Assembly (NCBI GenBank): GCA_963805925.1
Contig: CAWDWB010000002.1
Span: forward strand, 186,001-250,000
Length of the DNA stretch: 64,000 bases
Origin: CAMPKL01 sp963805925
GTDB taxonomy: Bacteria; Acidobacteriota; Terriglobia; Bryobacterales; UBA6623
Direction of reading: 5' to 3'
In this document: positions 26,939-35,160 of the stretch, one piece after another
How positions within the stretch are numbered: position 1 is the first letter of the stretch
How the letters are laid out: each line of letters opens with the position of its first letter
Notes under the pieces: model-generated
What the model saw: only the letters and a program-made list of their open reading frames with translations
Databases searched by the model: none
Told to the model about the DNA's origin: nothing
Program-made: the position numbers and the translations under genes

Positions 26939-27238
26939 CTACTTGGACGATTCCTTGACCGCTTGATCGAGCAATGCTGCCAGCGAAGAACTCTTGGCGT
27001 CTACCAGGCCCTGTAGATCCTCGTGCTTGTCCCGCAAGGTATGCAGTTCGTCGGCTAACTCCAGGGCGGCTAACACCGCGATACGGTAGTTGTCCGCCGA
27101 GGCGCCCCGATCCGCGATGCGATTCATCTTCTGGTCCACCATTTCAGCGATCTGGCGCACCCGGTCCGCGTCCTCGTCGCTGCGTAGACGATAGACCTGG
27201 CCAAAGATCTGTACCGGTGTGCCTTGGTTCGCCTTCAT
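26939..27238 (-). CDS. zapA: Cell division protein ZapA
   Basis: 99-aa FtsZ-bundling protein. The N-terminal PVQIFGQVYRLRSDEDADRVRQIA matches the ZapA beta-strand/helix start, followed by DNYRIAVLAALELADEL and a coiled-coil C-terminus. It acts in the cytoplasm, cross-linking FtsZ filaments at midcell. The small coiled-coil gene directly upstream (29 bp) on the same strand probably forms an operon with it. The amino-terminal MKANQGT fits a normal ATG start. Confidence 0.9.
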   Translation of the reverse strand: MKANQGTPVQIFGQVYRLRSDEDADRVRQIAEMVDQKMNRIADRGASADNYRIAVLAALELADELHTLRDKHEDLQGLVDAKSSSLAALLDQAVKESSK

Positions 27239-27267
27239 GCTTCTTGGCCTGTTTGGCCGCAGCCCGT

Positions 27268-27549
27268 TTAGCCGATCGATTCGATACGGTCGAGAAGGGA
27301 CTCCACTCGGCTTCGCACGGACTTCTGCACTTTGTCCGCTGCGGAGTTCTGGCTGCGGAGTTGATTCACGGTTTCTTCCAACTCGCTGATCTTCCCCTCC
27401 AACTCCGCCGCGCGAGCCTCCGCCCGTTCTCTTAGAGTCCGCGACTCTTGGAGTTGTTCCACGATGGCAATGATCTTGGTTTCCAGCAGATCAAGAGCCG
27501 CAGTCTCGTCCGCATCATCCGTCAACAGTGTTTCGCTTGTCGTTTCCAT
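27268..27549 (-). CDS. Small coiled-coil protein (ZapB-like)
   Basis: 93 aa, almost entirely predicted coiled coil (LLETKIIAIVEQLQESRTLR, then RAAELEGKISELEETVNQLR), acidic N-terminus. Small coiled-coil genes next to zapA are frequently annotated as cell-division protein ZapB or as a zapA partner, and the position 29 bp upstream of zapA supports that. Sequence identity to ZapB cannot be judged by eye, so the assignment rests on context and coiled-coil character. Confidence 0.65.
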   Translation of the reverse strand: METTSETLLTDDADETAALDLLETKIIAIVEQLQESRTLRERAEARAAELEGKISELEETVNQLRSQNSAADKVQKSVRSRVESLLDRIESIG

Positions 27550-27615
27550 ACGAATATCAGGTTCCTATAATCCTACCCTACAAGGGTATGGCTGTACCCT
27601 TCGGGCCTACCTTTA

Positions 27616-29025
27616 TCAGTAACTTCCCAGCAAAACTTCGAGTTTTCGGGCAACGGCGACCGCGGTAGCGTCTTCGAACTTCCGTGCCACCACCTGAATG
27701 CCGATCGGCATCCCTTCCGCCGAGCGTCCAACCGGGACGACCGCCGCCGGATTGCCGGTCATATTGAACACCTGCGAGTAGCTGAATATCTGCGGGTAGG
27801 TCACCTTGCGTCCCCCAATCGTCCATTCCCGCTGGCCGTGCGGATACGCCGGAACCGAGGCGACCGGGCACAGCAGGACAGGGAAGTCCTCCATACGCTT
27901 AGCCAACCGTGCGCTGAACAGGTCCCGTTGCACCCAGGTGTCGAGGAACTCCGGGTACGACATGCGACCGGCCTCTTCTTGCGTGGCCAGCAGTTCCCAC
28001 GACAGCGGATGAACCTGGTCTTCTTTGCCGCCGATCATCGGCTCGACCAATGTCCTCGCCGCCACCCCAAAAAGTTTCCACCAGCAATCAATCGCGCCGT
28101 TCATGCCGGTCCACTCATAGGGCCGCACGTCGAAGCCGTCGGCCTCCAGCAGTGCCGCCGCCCGTTCCACCGCCGCCCGCGTTTCTTCCGTCACGGGCGC
28201 GACTCCGTCATCGGTGTACCAGCCGATCCGCAGACTCTTGAGCCTTTCCTCGGAAGGCGGCGCTACCGATACCGGCGCCGACTGCGCATCGCCTGCGTCC
28301 GGTCCCGCCGTCGCTTCCAATAACAACTGCAAGTCGGCTGCGGATCGCGCCATAGGGCCAATCAGTCCCATATAGCCGCCCGGACCGGAGCATCCAGGGA
28401 AGTGTCCCGTCCTCGGAATCACCCCCGGCGTTGGCTTTAATCCAAAAATCCCGCAGAAGTGCGCCGGTACGCGGACCGAACCCCCGCCGTCGCTGCCCAT
28501 GCCGCCTGCGGACATGCCGTCGGCAATCGCCGCCGCCTCGCCGCCGCTCGATCCCCCCGCCGTGAATGCTTGGTTCAGAGGATGGTTCGTGCGCCCGTAG
28601 AGATGGTTGTCCGTCTCGTAGGCCATCAACATGTCCGGGGTGTTGGTAACGCCCAGGATGACCGCTCCCGCCTGCCTCAAGCGCGACACCAGCACTGCGT
28701 CCTTCTGCGCGCGTCTTCCGCGACGAAAATTCGAGCCGCATTCGCACAATCGTCCGGCGACATCGATCGACGATTTGATCGTCAAAGGAACCCCATGCAA
28801 GGGGCCGGTCTCCTCACCCTGGGCGACGGCTCGGTCGGCCTTATCCGCCGCTGCCAGCGCGTCATCCGCAGCGAGATCTACGATTGCGTTCAGGGCGCTG
28901 TGGCGGGCTTCGTAGCGCGCCAAGCAGGCCTCGACCAACTCTCGAGAGGAGATCTGCTTGCTGCGGATCTTGCCGGCCAATTGCCCCGCTGATGCCTGCA
29001 GAAGTTCGGACATTGCTGCTCTCAT
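27616..29025 (-). CDS. Amidase-signature hydrolase
   Basis: 469-aa member of the amidase-signature family (GatA/AtzF/aryl-acylamidase group), which hydrolyses amide bonds with a Ser-cisSer-Lys triad. Lys84 lies in PLTIKSSIDVAG, the cis-Ser in AGGSSGGEAAA (~159) and the nucleophile Ser183 in GSDGGGSVRVPA. There is no signal peptide and no gatB/gatC nearby, so it is more likely a stand-alone amidase than the tRNA amidotransferase subunit. The start is at 29025 or at the in-frame ATG 12 nt later. Divergent from the M23 peptidase gene. Confidence 0.9.
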   Translation of the reverse strand: MRAAMSELLQASAGQLAGKIRSKQISSRELVEACLARYEARHSALNAIVDLAADDALAAADKADRAVAQGEETGPLHGVPLTIKSSIDVAGRLCECGSNFRRGRRAQKDAVLVSRLRQAGAVILGVTNTPDMLMAYETDNHLYGRTNHPLNQAFTAGGSSGGEAAAIADGMSAGGMGSDGGGSVRVPAHFCGIFGLKPTPGVIPRTGHFPGCSGPGGYMGLIGPMARSAADLQLLLEATAGPDAGDAQSAPVSVAPPSEERLKSLRIGWYTDDGVAPVTEETRAAVERAAALLEADGFDVRPYEWTGMNGAIDCWWKLFGVAARTLVEPMIGGKEDQVHPLSWELLATQEEAGRMSYPEFLDTWVQRDLFSARLAKRMEDFPVLLCPVASVPAYPHGQREWTIGGRKVTYPQIFSYSQVFNMTGNPAAVVPVGRSAEGMPIGIQVVARKFEDATAVAVARKLEVLLGSY

Positions 29026-29087
29026 GTTGGCAGGTCGGTCTGAGTCTAAAGCGTTCTGCTGAGGTACACGCGGACTCGATTTGGACT

Positions 29088-29854
29088 ATGATCCATGTTT
29101 CAGCGGCCTATGTCCGCCGATTGCCCCTTCGTATGCTGCGCCGTATCCCTTCACCGCTCTGGATTCTCCTCGCCGGTCTATCTGTTGGCGGACTTCTCGC
29201 CGCCAGTCTGCACATGACCACGCAAAGCGAACCGCCTGCCGAGCCGTCGAAGGAAATTCCCTTGTTGTCCGTGGCGGGTCCGCTGCCTGCCGTTCCTGTC
29301 GCATATGGGGTCGGCGCCCCGGCTTCGCTCTCCCGTTGTTGGATGTGGAGCGCACTCTTTGGTCCGACGAAGTGGATTTAATTGGAAGACGGTTACTTCT
29401 TCCGATTCAAGGAATTACGAAGAATAAATTAAGTGATTCTTTCGCAGAGAAACGCGGCGCCAAGCGCCACCACGCCATCGACCTGGGTGCACCCCGCGGG
29501 CGCCCCGTGCTGGCGGTCGAAGACGGCACGATTCGGCGCGTCAAGTGGCATCCTCGAGGCGGACTGACGATCTACCAGTACGGTCCCGAAGGCGTGTACT
29601 CCTACTACTACGCCCATCTCCAAAAGCTCGCCAAGGGTCTTGCAGAGGGCTGCATGGTTCAACGAGGTGATGTCATCGGTTATGTCGGCTCGACCGGCAG
29701 CGCTGCCGCCTCTTCTCCGCATCTCCACTTCGAAGTTCGCAAACTCGCCAGCCGCGATGCCTGGTGGAGCGGAGACCAAATCAACCCCTACCCGCTGTTC
29801 CTCACGGGTGAAGAGCGCACGCCCGACTGGATCCTCAACCAAGCGGCCGACTAG
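29088..29854 (+). CDS. M23 family metallopeptidase, interrupted by a frameshift
   Basis: Peptidoglycan-hydrolase type (LytM/M23) protein read in two frames. Frame A, from ATG 29088 or 29133, encodes a membrane anchor (PSPLWILLAGLSVGGLLAAS) and a Pro-rich linker, and runs into a stop at 29381. Frame B, one base back, carries LLLPIQGI, the H-x3-D zinc motif in HHAIDLGAPRG, AVEDGTI and the HxH motif PHLHFEV. The crossing point is near 29300-29345, next to GGGG and CCCC runs, and fits one missing base. The catalytic domain is intact, so a sequencing error is as likely as a true pseudogene. Confidence 0.75.
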
Positions 29855-30227
29855 CGAGTTCTTCGACGACGCGAGCATCCCCTTCGAGGAAGTCGAGGTC
29901 GCCGAGTCCGCTCGGCTCCGCCCACTTGGTTTCGGCGAAGAACTCGTCGTTCAACCCGCCGTCGTAAGTCTCAACCCAATAGAAGATCAGCTCGATCGGC
30001 TTTTTCCTCGGGTAGCCAAACTCATAGCGCAGGAACTCATCGCCCAGGGTCGCTTCGATCAACAGCTCTTCGCGCAATTCCCGGACCAGAGCGTCGCGCG
30101 GATCCTCTCCCGGCTCCACCTTGCCTCCAGGGAACTCCCACTTCGAGGCATGATCCTGGTCAGAGCGGCGGCGGCAGGCCAAAATGCGCCCGTCCCGGAC
30201 CAACAGTCCTGCGACCACCGTGAGCAC
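29835..30227 (-). CDS. NUDIX hydrolase, MutT-like (8-oxo-dGTP diphosphatase type)
   Basis: 130 aa with a full Nudix box GGKVEPGEDPRDALVRELRE followed by ELLIE (residues ~35-58). The upstream CRRRSDQDHASKWEFPGGK arrangement is like MutT, which removes oxidised dGTP from the nucleotide pool. Other Nudix substrates cannot be excluded. It overlaps the end of the M23 gene by 20 bp (convergent), and its start touches the stop of the TraB/GumN gene upstream (shared base 30227), suggesting coupling. Confidence 0.87.
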   Translation of the reverse strand: MLTVVAGLLVRDGRILACRRRSDQDHASKWEFPGGKVEPGEDPRDALVRELREELLIEATLGDEFLRYEFGYPRKKPIELIFYWVETYDGGLNDEFFAETKWAEPSGLGDLDFLEGDARVVEELASRPLG

Positions 30228-31165
30228 TACTCGCCGCCGACTCCAACCTGCATGACCTCAAAACCATGCGCATCCTGCCGCAGCATTTCCACCAACCCCT
30301 GCTCACCGACCAGGTGAGCCGCGCCGACGATCACAAACCACTTGCCGCCGCCTTCGAGCATGTCGACGATTTTCTGGGCCATGCCGACATTGCGGTCGAT
30401 CAGAATACGCTGGTACAGCGGACGCATCTCCGGCTTCTCGTTATAGTCCTGAAGCAGCATGTTCTCCAAGACCGATGCGTCTCCGACCTTCCACGCCGCG
30501 ATCATCTGATCGATTCGCTCGGAGAAACTCGCGTACTCGTCAATGGTTGAGATCAGAAATAGCTCCTGTAGTTCGTCCGACATTTCCGCCAGCATCCGCA
30601 ACTGAAAGTCGGCGGTTTCCAATTCGTGGACGACCTTGTCTTGCTGTTCGGCGAGACCCAAGAAATGCCTCTCAATGCCGATCTCCGTGTCGAAGCCTAC
30701 CCGCTGCATCTCCAGGGCCTGCAACGTCGCCGCCGACATCCACGGGCGGAAGCCTTGGAACACCGCTAGCGGCAGCCCCCGCTCCGCCAAAAACGACTGA
30801 AATTTCTCGAACGCTTCCGGAGACAGATGGTCCTTGACGGTTGTACCGTCCGAGTACACGCCCAACTGCATCGCCAGCGCCTGCTGCTGTGCCGCATTTC
30901 CTTTGCCGATGTCGACTTCGACAACGACATTGTCCGAAGCGCTAAAGGCCTCCTCAATGCGCGCGTCCAACGGATACATGTCTGGCTTGGCCAAATGAAT
31001 GGAGCCGAGCAGGTAGACTTCCCCTGCGTTGCTCGTGACCTTCCACAAGAATAAGGGGCCTTGCGCGGCCGCCGTTTGCACGCCGAAGGCCAGCAAAAAG
31101 GCCGAAAGCAACCATTGCCTTCGGCCCAAGAACCAACTAGATGTTTTCCGCGAAAAAGAGTTCAT
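30227..31165 (-). CDS. TraB/GumN family protein, exported
   Basis: 312 aa from the ATG at 31165. A basic-hydrophobic N-terminus with twin Arg (GRRQWLLSAFLLAFG) ends AAAQ, so it is a Sec or possibly Tat signal. The family motifs are the first GxxH (YLLGSIHL, residues 54-57), an acidic VVVEVDIG, and the second GxxH near the C-terminus (GAAHLVGEQG). TraB/GumN proteins are proposed metal-dependent hydrolases related to Tiki proteases; substrates in bacteria are unknown. A 17-bp palindrome overlaps the start codon. Confidence 0.85.
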   Translation of the reverse strand: MNSFSRKTSSWFLGRRQWLLSAFLLAFGVQTAAAQGPLFLWKVTSNAGEVYLLGSIHLAKPDMYPLDARIEEAFSASDNVVVEVDIGKGNAAQQQALAMQLGVYSDGTTVKDHLSPEAFEKFQSFLAERGLPLAVFQGFRPWMSAATLQALEMQRVGFDTEIGIERHFLGLAEQQDKVVHELETADFQLRMLAEMSDELQELFLISTIDEYASFSERIDQMIAAWKVGDASVLENMLLQDYNEKPEMRPLYQRILIDRNVGMAQKIVDMLEGGGKWFVIVGAAHLVGEQGLVEMLRQDAHGFEVMQVGVGGE

Positions 31166-31180
31166 GGGGCCTGGCCCCAT
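31164..31180. repeat. 17-bp GC-rich palindrome over the TraB/GumN start
   Basis: ATGGGGCC-T-GGCCCCAT, 8-bp arms and one central base, overlapping the chosen start codon on the minus strand. It could form an mRNA hairpin hiding the start or be a protein binding site. No experimental link is visible. Confidence 0.4.
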
Positions 31181-31200
31181 CATAGACCGTCGCGGCGAAG

Positions 31201-31722
31201 CTAGAACTGCTTTTCAATGGCGCCGACGACTTCCGCCGACATCGGCTCGATCTTCGCTTCGAACTGTTTCACCACTTCGCCGTTTTTGCCGACGAGGATC
31301 TTGGCGAAGTTCCAGTCGATCTGCTTGCCGGTCTCCGTGGTCAGGTACTTATACAGCGGGTGCTGATCGGCGCCCTTGACCGAGATCTTCGAGAACATCG
31401 GGAACGTTACCCCGTACTCGCGGTTGCAGAACGTCTTGATCTCCGCGTCCGTTCCCGGTTCCTGTTGTCCGAAGTTATTGGCAGGGAATCCCAGGATCAC
31501 CAGCCCGTCGTCCTTGTATTTCTCATACAAAGCTTGCAGACCCTCGTACTGAGGCGTATTGCCGCAACGGCTGGCGACATTAACGAACAGCTTGACCTTG
31601 CCGTCGTACTGGCTCAACGAGACCGTATCGCCGTCGATAGTCTTCATCTCAAAATCGTCAACGGAAGTGGCCGCTCCTAAACTCATGGCAAAAAGTGCTC
31701 CCAACAGCAGTAAGCTTTTCAT
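31201..31722 (-). CDS. Glutathione peroxidase family protein, exported
   Basis: 173 aa with an N-terminal signal (MKSLLLLGALFAMSLGAAT). The peroxidatic cysteine is Cys53 in NVASRCGNTPQYEGL (Cys rather than selenocysteine). The catalytic Gln lies in GFPANNFGQQEPG (~residue 85) and Trp/Asn in DWNFAKILVGK (~135). These enzymes reduce hydroperoxides, usually with thioredoxin as donor in bacteria. The signal peptide places it in the periplasm, which is less common for the family. Good SD (AGGAG) 4 nt before the ATG. Confidence 0.92.
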   Translation of the reverse strand: MKSLLLLGALFAMSLGAATSVDDFEMKTIDGDTVSLSQYDGKVKLFVNVASRCGNTPQYEGLQALYEKYKDDGLVILGFPANNFGQQEPGTDAEIKTFCNREYGVTFPMFSKISVKGADQHPLYKYLTTETGKQIDWNFAKILVGKNGEVVKQFEAKIEPMSAEVVGAIEKQF

Positions 31723-31729
31723 GCTCCTG

Positions 31730-31757
31730 AGTATAGTCCCGGACGGCTTCTGTCCAA
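31730..31757 (-). promoter_or_regulatory. Possible sigma-70-like promoter for glutathione peroxidase
   Basis: On the minus strand TTGGAC (31757-31752), a 16-nt spacer, then TATACT (31735-31730). It sits only 7 nt before the ATG, so the transcript start would fall at the start codon and leave out the AGGAG site. That makes it doubtful or implies a leaderless mRNA. Confidence 0.3.
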
Positions 31758-31767
31758 GTACCGTATC

Positions 31768-32712
31768 TCATGCCCGTGCCGGACGGGGCCGGCGACTCCA
31801 CAACCGTCCGTCAATCGCCGACAGCCCCAAAGCGATCAGCGCCATCCCGCCGAGGTGAATCAGTTCCAATCGCTCGCCCAAAAACAGCCAGCCCAGCAAC
31901 ACCGCCGAGACGGGCACCAAGAACGTCACCTGCACAATGTTCGTCGCCCCGGCCGTCGCCAAGATGCGGAAGTAGAAAATATAGGCGAAGGCCGTACAAA
32001 CCAATCCCAGCGCCAAGATCGAGCCCCAAGCCGCCGGGCTAGGGAAGGGCAACGAAAACGGCCGATCCACCGCCAAAGAGAGCGGAATCAGCAAGAAAGC
32101 AGCGGCGGTGGCTTGCCCCGCTGTCACCACGATCGGGCTAGTGCCCATGGCCTTAAATCGCCGGCCGTAGACGCCCGCCATCGCATACGACGCAGCGCCC
32201 CCGAGCACCGCCAACTGGCCCATCGCAGCCCCGCCGATTCCCTTCAGCGCGGCCGGCCCGATCATCACCGCAACGCCCGCCATGCCAATCACGACGCCGA
32301 CGATCTTCTTCGCCGTTATGCGTTCGTCGTGGAGAAAGACTCCTGCGGTCAACACCGTGAACAGCGGCGTTGTGGCGATCAAGATCCCCGCCAGGCCCGA
32401 CGCGATCTCCGTTTCCCCGTAGGTGATCAACGTAAACGGAATCGCGTTGTTCAGCGCGCCCATCACGAGGATCGCCAGCCACGCCTGCGGCGATCGCGGC
32501 AGAGCCATCCCGCGCGCACCGACGACAGCCCACAGCACGAGCGCCGCCAATGAGACGCGCAACGCCACGATGGTGAAGGGCGGCAACTCCTCGACCGCTA
32601 CTGCAATGAAGAAGAACGAGCCGCCCCAAATCACCGAGAGGCCCAGCAGCATCGCCCACTCCGCGGGGCCCAAGTTGCTCTTGATGGCTTGGTTCAAAGC
32701 GATGCTCCCCAC
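31768..32712 (-). CDS. EamA/DMT-superfamily transporter
   Basis: 314-aa inner-membrane protein with ten hydrophobic helices as two EamA repeats. Repeat 1 starts AMLLGLSVIWGGSFFFIAVA and repeat 2 follows GQLAVLGGAASYAMAGVYGR. FYFRILATAGATNIVQVTFL and PVSAVLLGWLFLGERL are typical of the RhaT/YdcZ-like exporter group. Members export amino acids, metabolites or drugs. The start is a GTG at 32712; a TTG at 32697 with GGGGAG upstream is an equally good alternative. Divergent from the sulfotransferase-like gene by 65 bp. Confidence 0.88.
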   Translation of the reverse strand: MGSIALNQAIKSNLGPAEWAMLLGLSVIWGGSFFFIAVAVEELPPFTIVALRVSLAALVLWAVVGARGMALPRSPQAWLAILVMGALNNAIPFTLITYGETEIASGLAGILIATTPLFTVLTAGVFLHDERITAKKIVGVVIGMAGVAVMIGPAALKGIGGAAMGQLAVLGGAASYAMAGVYGRRFKAMGTSPIVVTAGQATAAAFLLIPLSLAVDRPFSLPFPSPAAWGSILALGLVCTAFAYIFYFRILATAGATNIVQVTFLVPVSAVLLGWLFLGERLELIHLGGMALIALGLSAIDGRLWSRRPRPARA

Positions 32713-32777
32713 CTCTGTTGTAGAAGATTGAGGCGACCGCCGTATCGTGATCGATTATCCTGGCCTATTACCGTCCA

Positions 32778-33509
32778 ATGACAACTCGAATCGCCATGTG
32801 GTCCGGCCCGCGTAACATCTCGACGGCGATGATGCGTTCGTGGGACGCCCGTCCTGACACAGTGGTCTGCGATGAACCGCTCTACGCCCACTATCTCAAG
32901 GTCACCGGCCTGCCGCACCCCGGCGCCGCCGAGACGCTCGCCGCCCACGAAGCCGACTGGCGCAAGGTCGTCGACTGGCTGACAGGGCCGCTGCCTGAGG
33001 GCAAGTCCGTCTTTTACCAGAAGCACATGACCCACCATATGCTTCCCGGCATCGAACTCGACTGGGTGCACACGCTCACCAACTGCTTCCTCATCCGCGA
33101 ACCGCGCGAGATGATCACGTCGCTGTTGGAGTTCATTCCCAAGCCGTGCATTGAAGACACCGGCCTGCCGCAACAAGTGCGCATATTCGAGATGGTCGGC
33201 GCCAGAACCGGCCAGGTCCCTCCTGTGCTCGATGCGCGCGATACCTTGCTCAATCCGCGAGTCGTTCTCCAGAAGCTCTGCGACCGGATCGGCCTGCCCT
33301 TCTACGACGAAATGCTCCAATGGGCGCCCGGGCGCCGCGAGACCGACGGCGCGTGGGCCAGACACTGGTACGCCAAAGTCGAGCGCACCACCAACTTCGG
33401 GACGTACCGGCGCAAGCCCGACGTCGTTCCCGATGAGCTAGAGGGATTGCTCGCTGATTGCGAAGATCTCTACTACCAACTCCATCCGCATCGAATCACC
33501 CCAGAGTAG
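32778..33509 (+). CDS. Sulfotransferase-like P-loop protein, partner of the adjacent aminotransferase-like gene
   Basis: 243 aa. The N-terminal MWSGPRNISTAMMRSW corresponds to the 5'-phosphosulfate-binding loop of PAPS sulfotransferases, and TNCFLIREPREMITSLLE (~residues 98-115) to the 3'-phosphate-binding segment (R-x-P ... S). Other landmarks are VVCDEPLYAHYLKVTG and WARHWYAKVERTTNFG. From memory, this matches the N-terminal half of plant branched-chain-amino-acid aminotransferase-like fusion proteins. The next gene, 6 bp downstream, encodes the other half. Whether it transfers sulfate is unknown. There is no signal peptide, so it is likely cytoplasmic. Confidence 0.82.
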   Translation: MTTRIAMWSGPRNISTAMMRSWDARPDTVVCDEPLYAHYLKVTGLPHPGAAETLAAHEADWRKVVDWLTGPLPEGKSVFYQKHMTHHMLPGIELDWVHTLTNCFLIREPREMITSLLEFIPKPCIEDTGLPQQVRIFEMVGARTGQVPPVLDARDTLLNPRVVLQKLCDRIGLPFYDEMLQWAPGRRETDGAWARHWYAKVERTTNFGTYRRKPDVVPDELEGLLADCEDLYYQLHPHRITPE

Positions 33510-33515
33510 TTACCC

Positions 33516-34415
33516 ATGCTTCAGAAGTTTGACGAACGCAATCGCGACCTCAAGGTCAACATCAACGGCGAGCTCGTCCATCGCGACCAAGCCGGCGTGA
33601 GCCCCTTTGATTCCGTCGTGCAGGGCGGGGATGCCGTCTGGGAAGGCCTGCGCCTCTACAACGGACGCATCTTTCGCCTGACCGAACACCTCGATCGGCT
33701 GCGTTCGTCTGCCCTGGCGTTAGCCTTTGCCGAAATCCCCTCGCACGACCAGATCATCGCCGAGATCACGAAAACCCTCGCGGCGAACGACATGACCGAC
33801 GGCGTGCATATTCGCCTCACGCTCACCCGCGGCGTCAAAGTCACCAGCGGCATGGATCCGCGTCTGAACCAAGCCGGCCCGACGCTGATCATTTTGGCCG
33901 AGTTCAAGGCGCCCGTCTACGACAAGACCGGCATTCGCCTGATTACCAGCACCATGCGTCGTCCCACGCCCGATGTGCTCGATCCCAATATCCATCACAA
34001 CAACCTGCTGAACTCGATCCTGGCCAAGATCCAAGCGAACGCCGCCGGAGCCGACGACGCCTTGATGCTCGATTCGCAAGGCTTTGTTGCCGAGACAAAC
34101 GCAACGCACATCTTCCTGGTCCACCAGGGCGTCGTCATCACGCCGCGCACCAACGCTTGCCCCGAGGGCATTACCCGCCAGACGGTGCTGGGGCTCTGCC
34201 GCGAGAATGCAATCGCTCACGAAGTACGAGACCTGTCCTTGACTGAGGTTTTCCGCGCCGACGAAATGTTTTGTACCGGCACAATGGGCGAACTCGCGAC
34301 AGTGAGCGAAGTGGATGGCCGAGCCATCGGCAGCGGCAAGGCGGGGCCCATGACCGAGCGGCTATCACAGTTGTTTCGCGAACTGACCGAACGCGAAGGA
34401 ACGGTCGTTATCTAG
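33516..34415 (+). CDS. Class IV aminotransferase-like protein (BCAT/D-Ala aminotransferase fold) without the PLP lysine
   Basis: 299 aa. The class IV layout is clear: FDSVVQGGDAVWEGLRLYNG near residue 28, HLDRLRSSALALAF, RLTLTRGVKVTSGMDP, ETNATHIFLV, PEGITRQTV and TGTMGELATV. The segment that normally holds the Schiff-base lysine (I-K-S-L-N-x-L in D-amino-acid aminotransferase) reads NIHHNNLLNSILAKI, so His160 sits where Lys is expected. The same HH is what I recall in plant branched-chain-amino-acid aminotransferase-like proteins, which suggests a conserved change, not damage. It may bind PLP without forming the usual aldimine, or do different chemistry. Co-transcribed with the sulfotransferase-like gene; its 3' end overlaps the convergent HxlR gene by 8 bp. 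Confidence 0.85.
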   Translation: MLQKFDERNRDLKVNINGELVHRDQAGVSPFDSVVQGGDAVWEGLRLYNGRIFRLTEHLDRLRSSALALAFAEIPSHDQIIAEITKTLAANDMTDGVHIRLTLTRGVKVTSGMDPRLNQAGPTLIILAEFKAPVYDKTGIRLITSTMRRPTPDVLDPNIHHNNLLNSILAKIQANAAGADDALMLDSQGFVAETNATHIFLVHQGVVITPRTNACPEGITRQTVLGLCRENAIAHEVRDLSLTEVFRADEMFCTGTMGELATVSEVDGRAIGSGKAGPMTERLSQLFRELTEREGTVVI

Positions 34416-35115
34416 CCGTCAACGGCGTCGCTGTATCTGCGGGCCGGATATGCGCAAATACGCCGATCTGTAGCCAGTCGGTGATCGACCGCGCCAGCAT
34501 GGGCGACCCTTTCAGCTGAAGACTGCCGTCTTGTTTCGCCTTGCGAATCTCGGTGTCCCCCACCCAAATCTCGGTGAGCGTCCTTAAGTTCGTCGTGATG
34601 GTCAAATCGATCGGCTTGCCGGGGTGATTGACGCACAGTTCCTTCTCGCCGCTGTCGACCACAATCCACCAGTGCGGAAACTTCTCCAGCCCCGTGAACG
34701 AAAAGTGAAACACCGTCTGGCCGCCAGGCAACTTCGACTCGTCAATCCTGCGGCGCAGGTCATACATCAGCAGCTCGACATCCAGCTCGTCGTCGGTCAT
34801 TTGCCCGCGAGCCCAGCGCATGCCCCACTCGCCCATCGCCATCACGATCGGCTCTAGTTCCCGTCCCGCCGGCGTTAGGTAGTAGTCGATTCGCTTTTGA
34901 TCGGGTGAGGTCTTGCGCACGACTAGCTCACAGTCTTGCAGCTGATTCAATCGCTTGGTCAACAAGCTCGGCGATATCTGGGAGAGAGCCCGCTGAAAAT
35001 CGTTGAAGCGTGACGTGCCCAGCAATAGCTCTCGAATGATCAAGATTGTCCAGCGCTCGCCCAACATCTCCGCCGCCTTTGAAATGGGACAGAACTGTCC
35101 GTATTTGATGCTCAT
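34408..35115 (-). CDS. HxlR-type transcription regulator fused to an SCP2-like domain
   Basis: 235 aa from the ATG at 35115, with GGAG 8 nt upstream; the longer reading to 35211 lacks a site. The N-terminal HxlR winged helix (residues ~5-100) has KAAEMLGERWTILIIRELLL, SPSLLTKRLNQLQ and YYLTPAGREL. The C-terminal ~110 residues (FHFSFTGLEKFPHWWIVVDS, DLTITTNLRTLTEIWVGDTE) resemble an SCP2 sterol/lipid-carrier fold, which may be the ligand-sensing part. A palindrome upstream (35144-35160) fits autoregulation. It faces the sulfotransferase/aminotransferase pair tail to tail, so it may or may not control it. Confidence 0.85.
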   Translation of the reverse strand: MSIKYGQFCPISKAAEMLGERWTILIIRELLLGTSRFNDFQRALSQISPSLLTKRLNQLQDCELVVRKTSPDQKRIDYYLTPAGRELEPIVMAMGEWGMRWARGQMTDDELDVELLMYDLRRRIDESKLPGGQTVFHFSFTGLEKFPHWWIVVDSGEKELCVNHPGKPIDLTITTNLRTLTEIWVGDTEIRKAKQDGSLQLKGSPMLARSITDWLQIGVFAHIRPADTATPLTAR

Positions 35116-35143
35116 CTGAGGCTCTCCAGTCGACTGCAGAAAG

Positions 35144-35160
35144 TGTAGTAGGTTACTACA
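35144..35160. promoter_or_regulatory. 17-bp palindromic operator candidate upstream of the HxlR gene
   Basis: TGTAGTA-GGT-TACTACA: perfect 7-bp arms with a 3-nt spacer, 28 bp before the regulator's ATG. On the minus strand it runs into a TACACT -10-like box, the place expected for an autorepressor site. The dyad symmetry fits a dimeric winged-helix protein. Confidence 0.55.
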
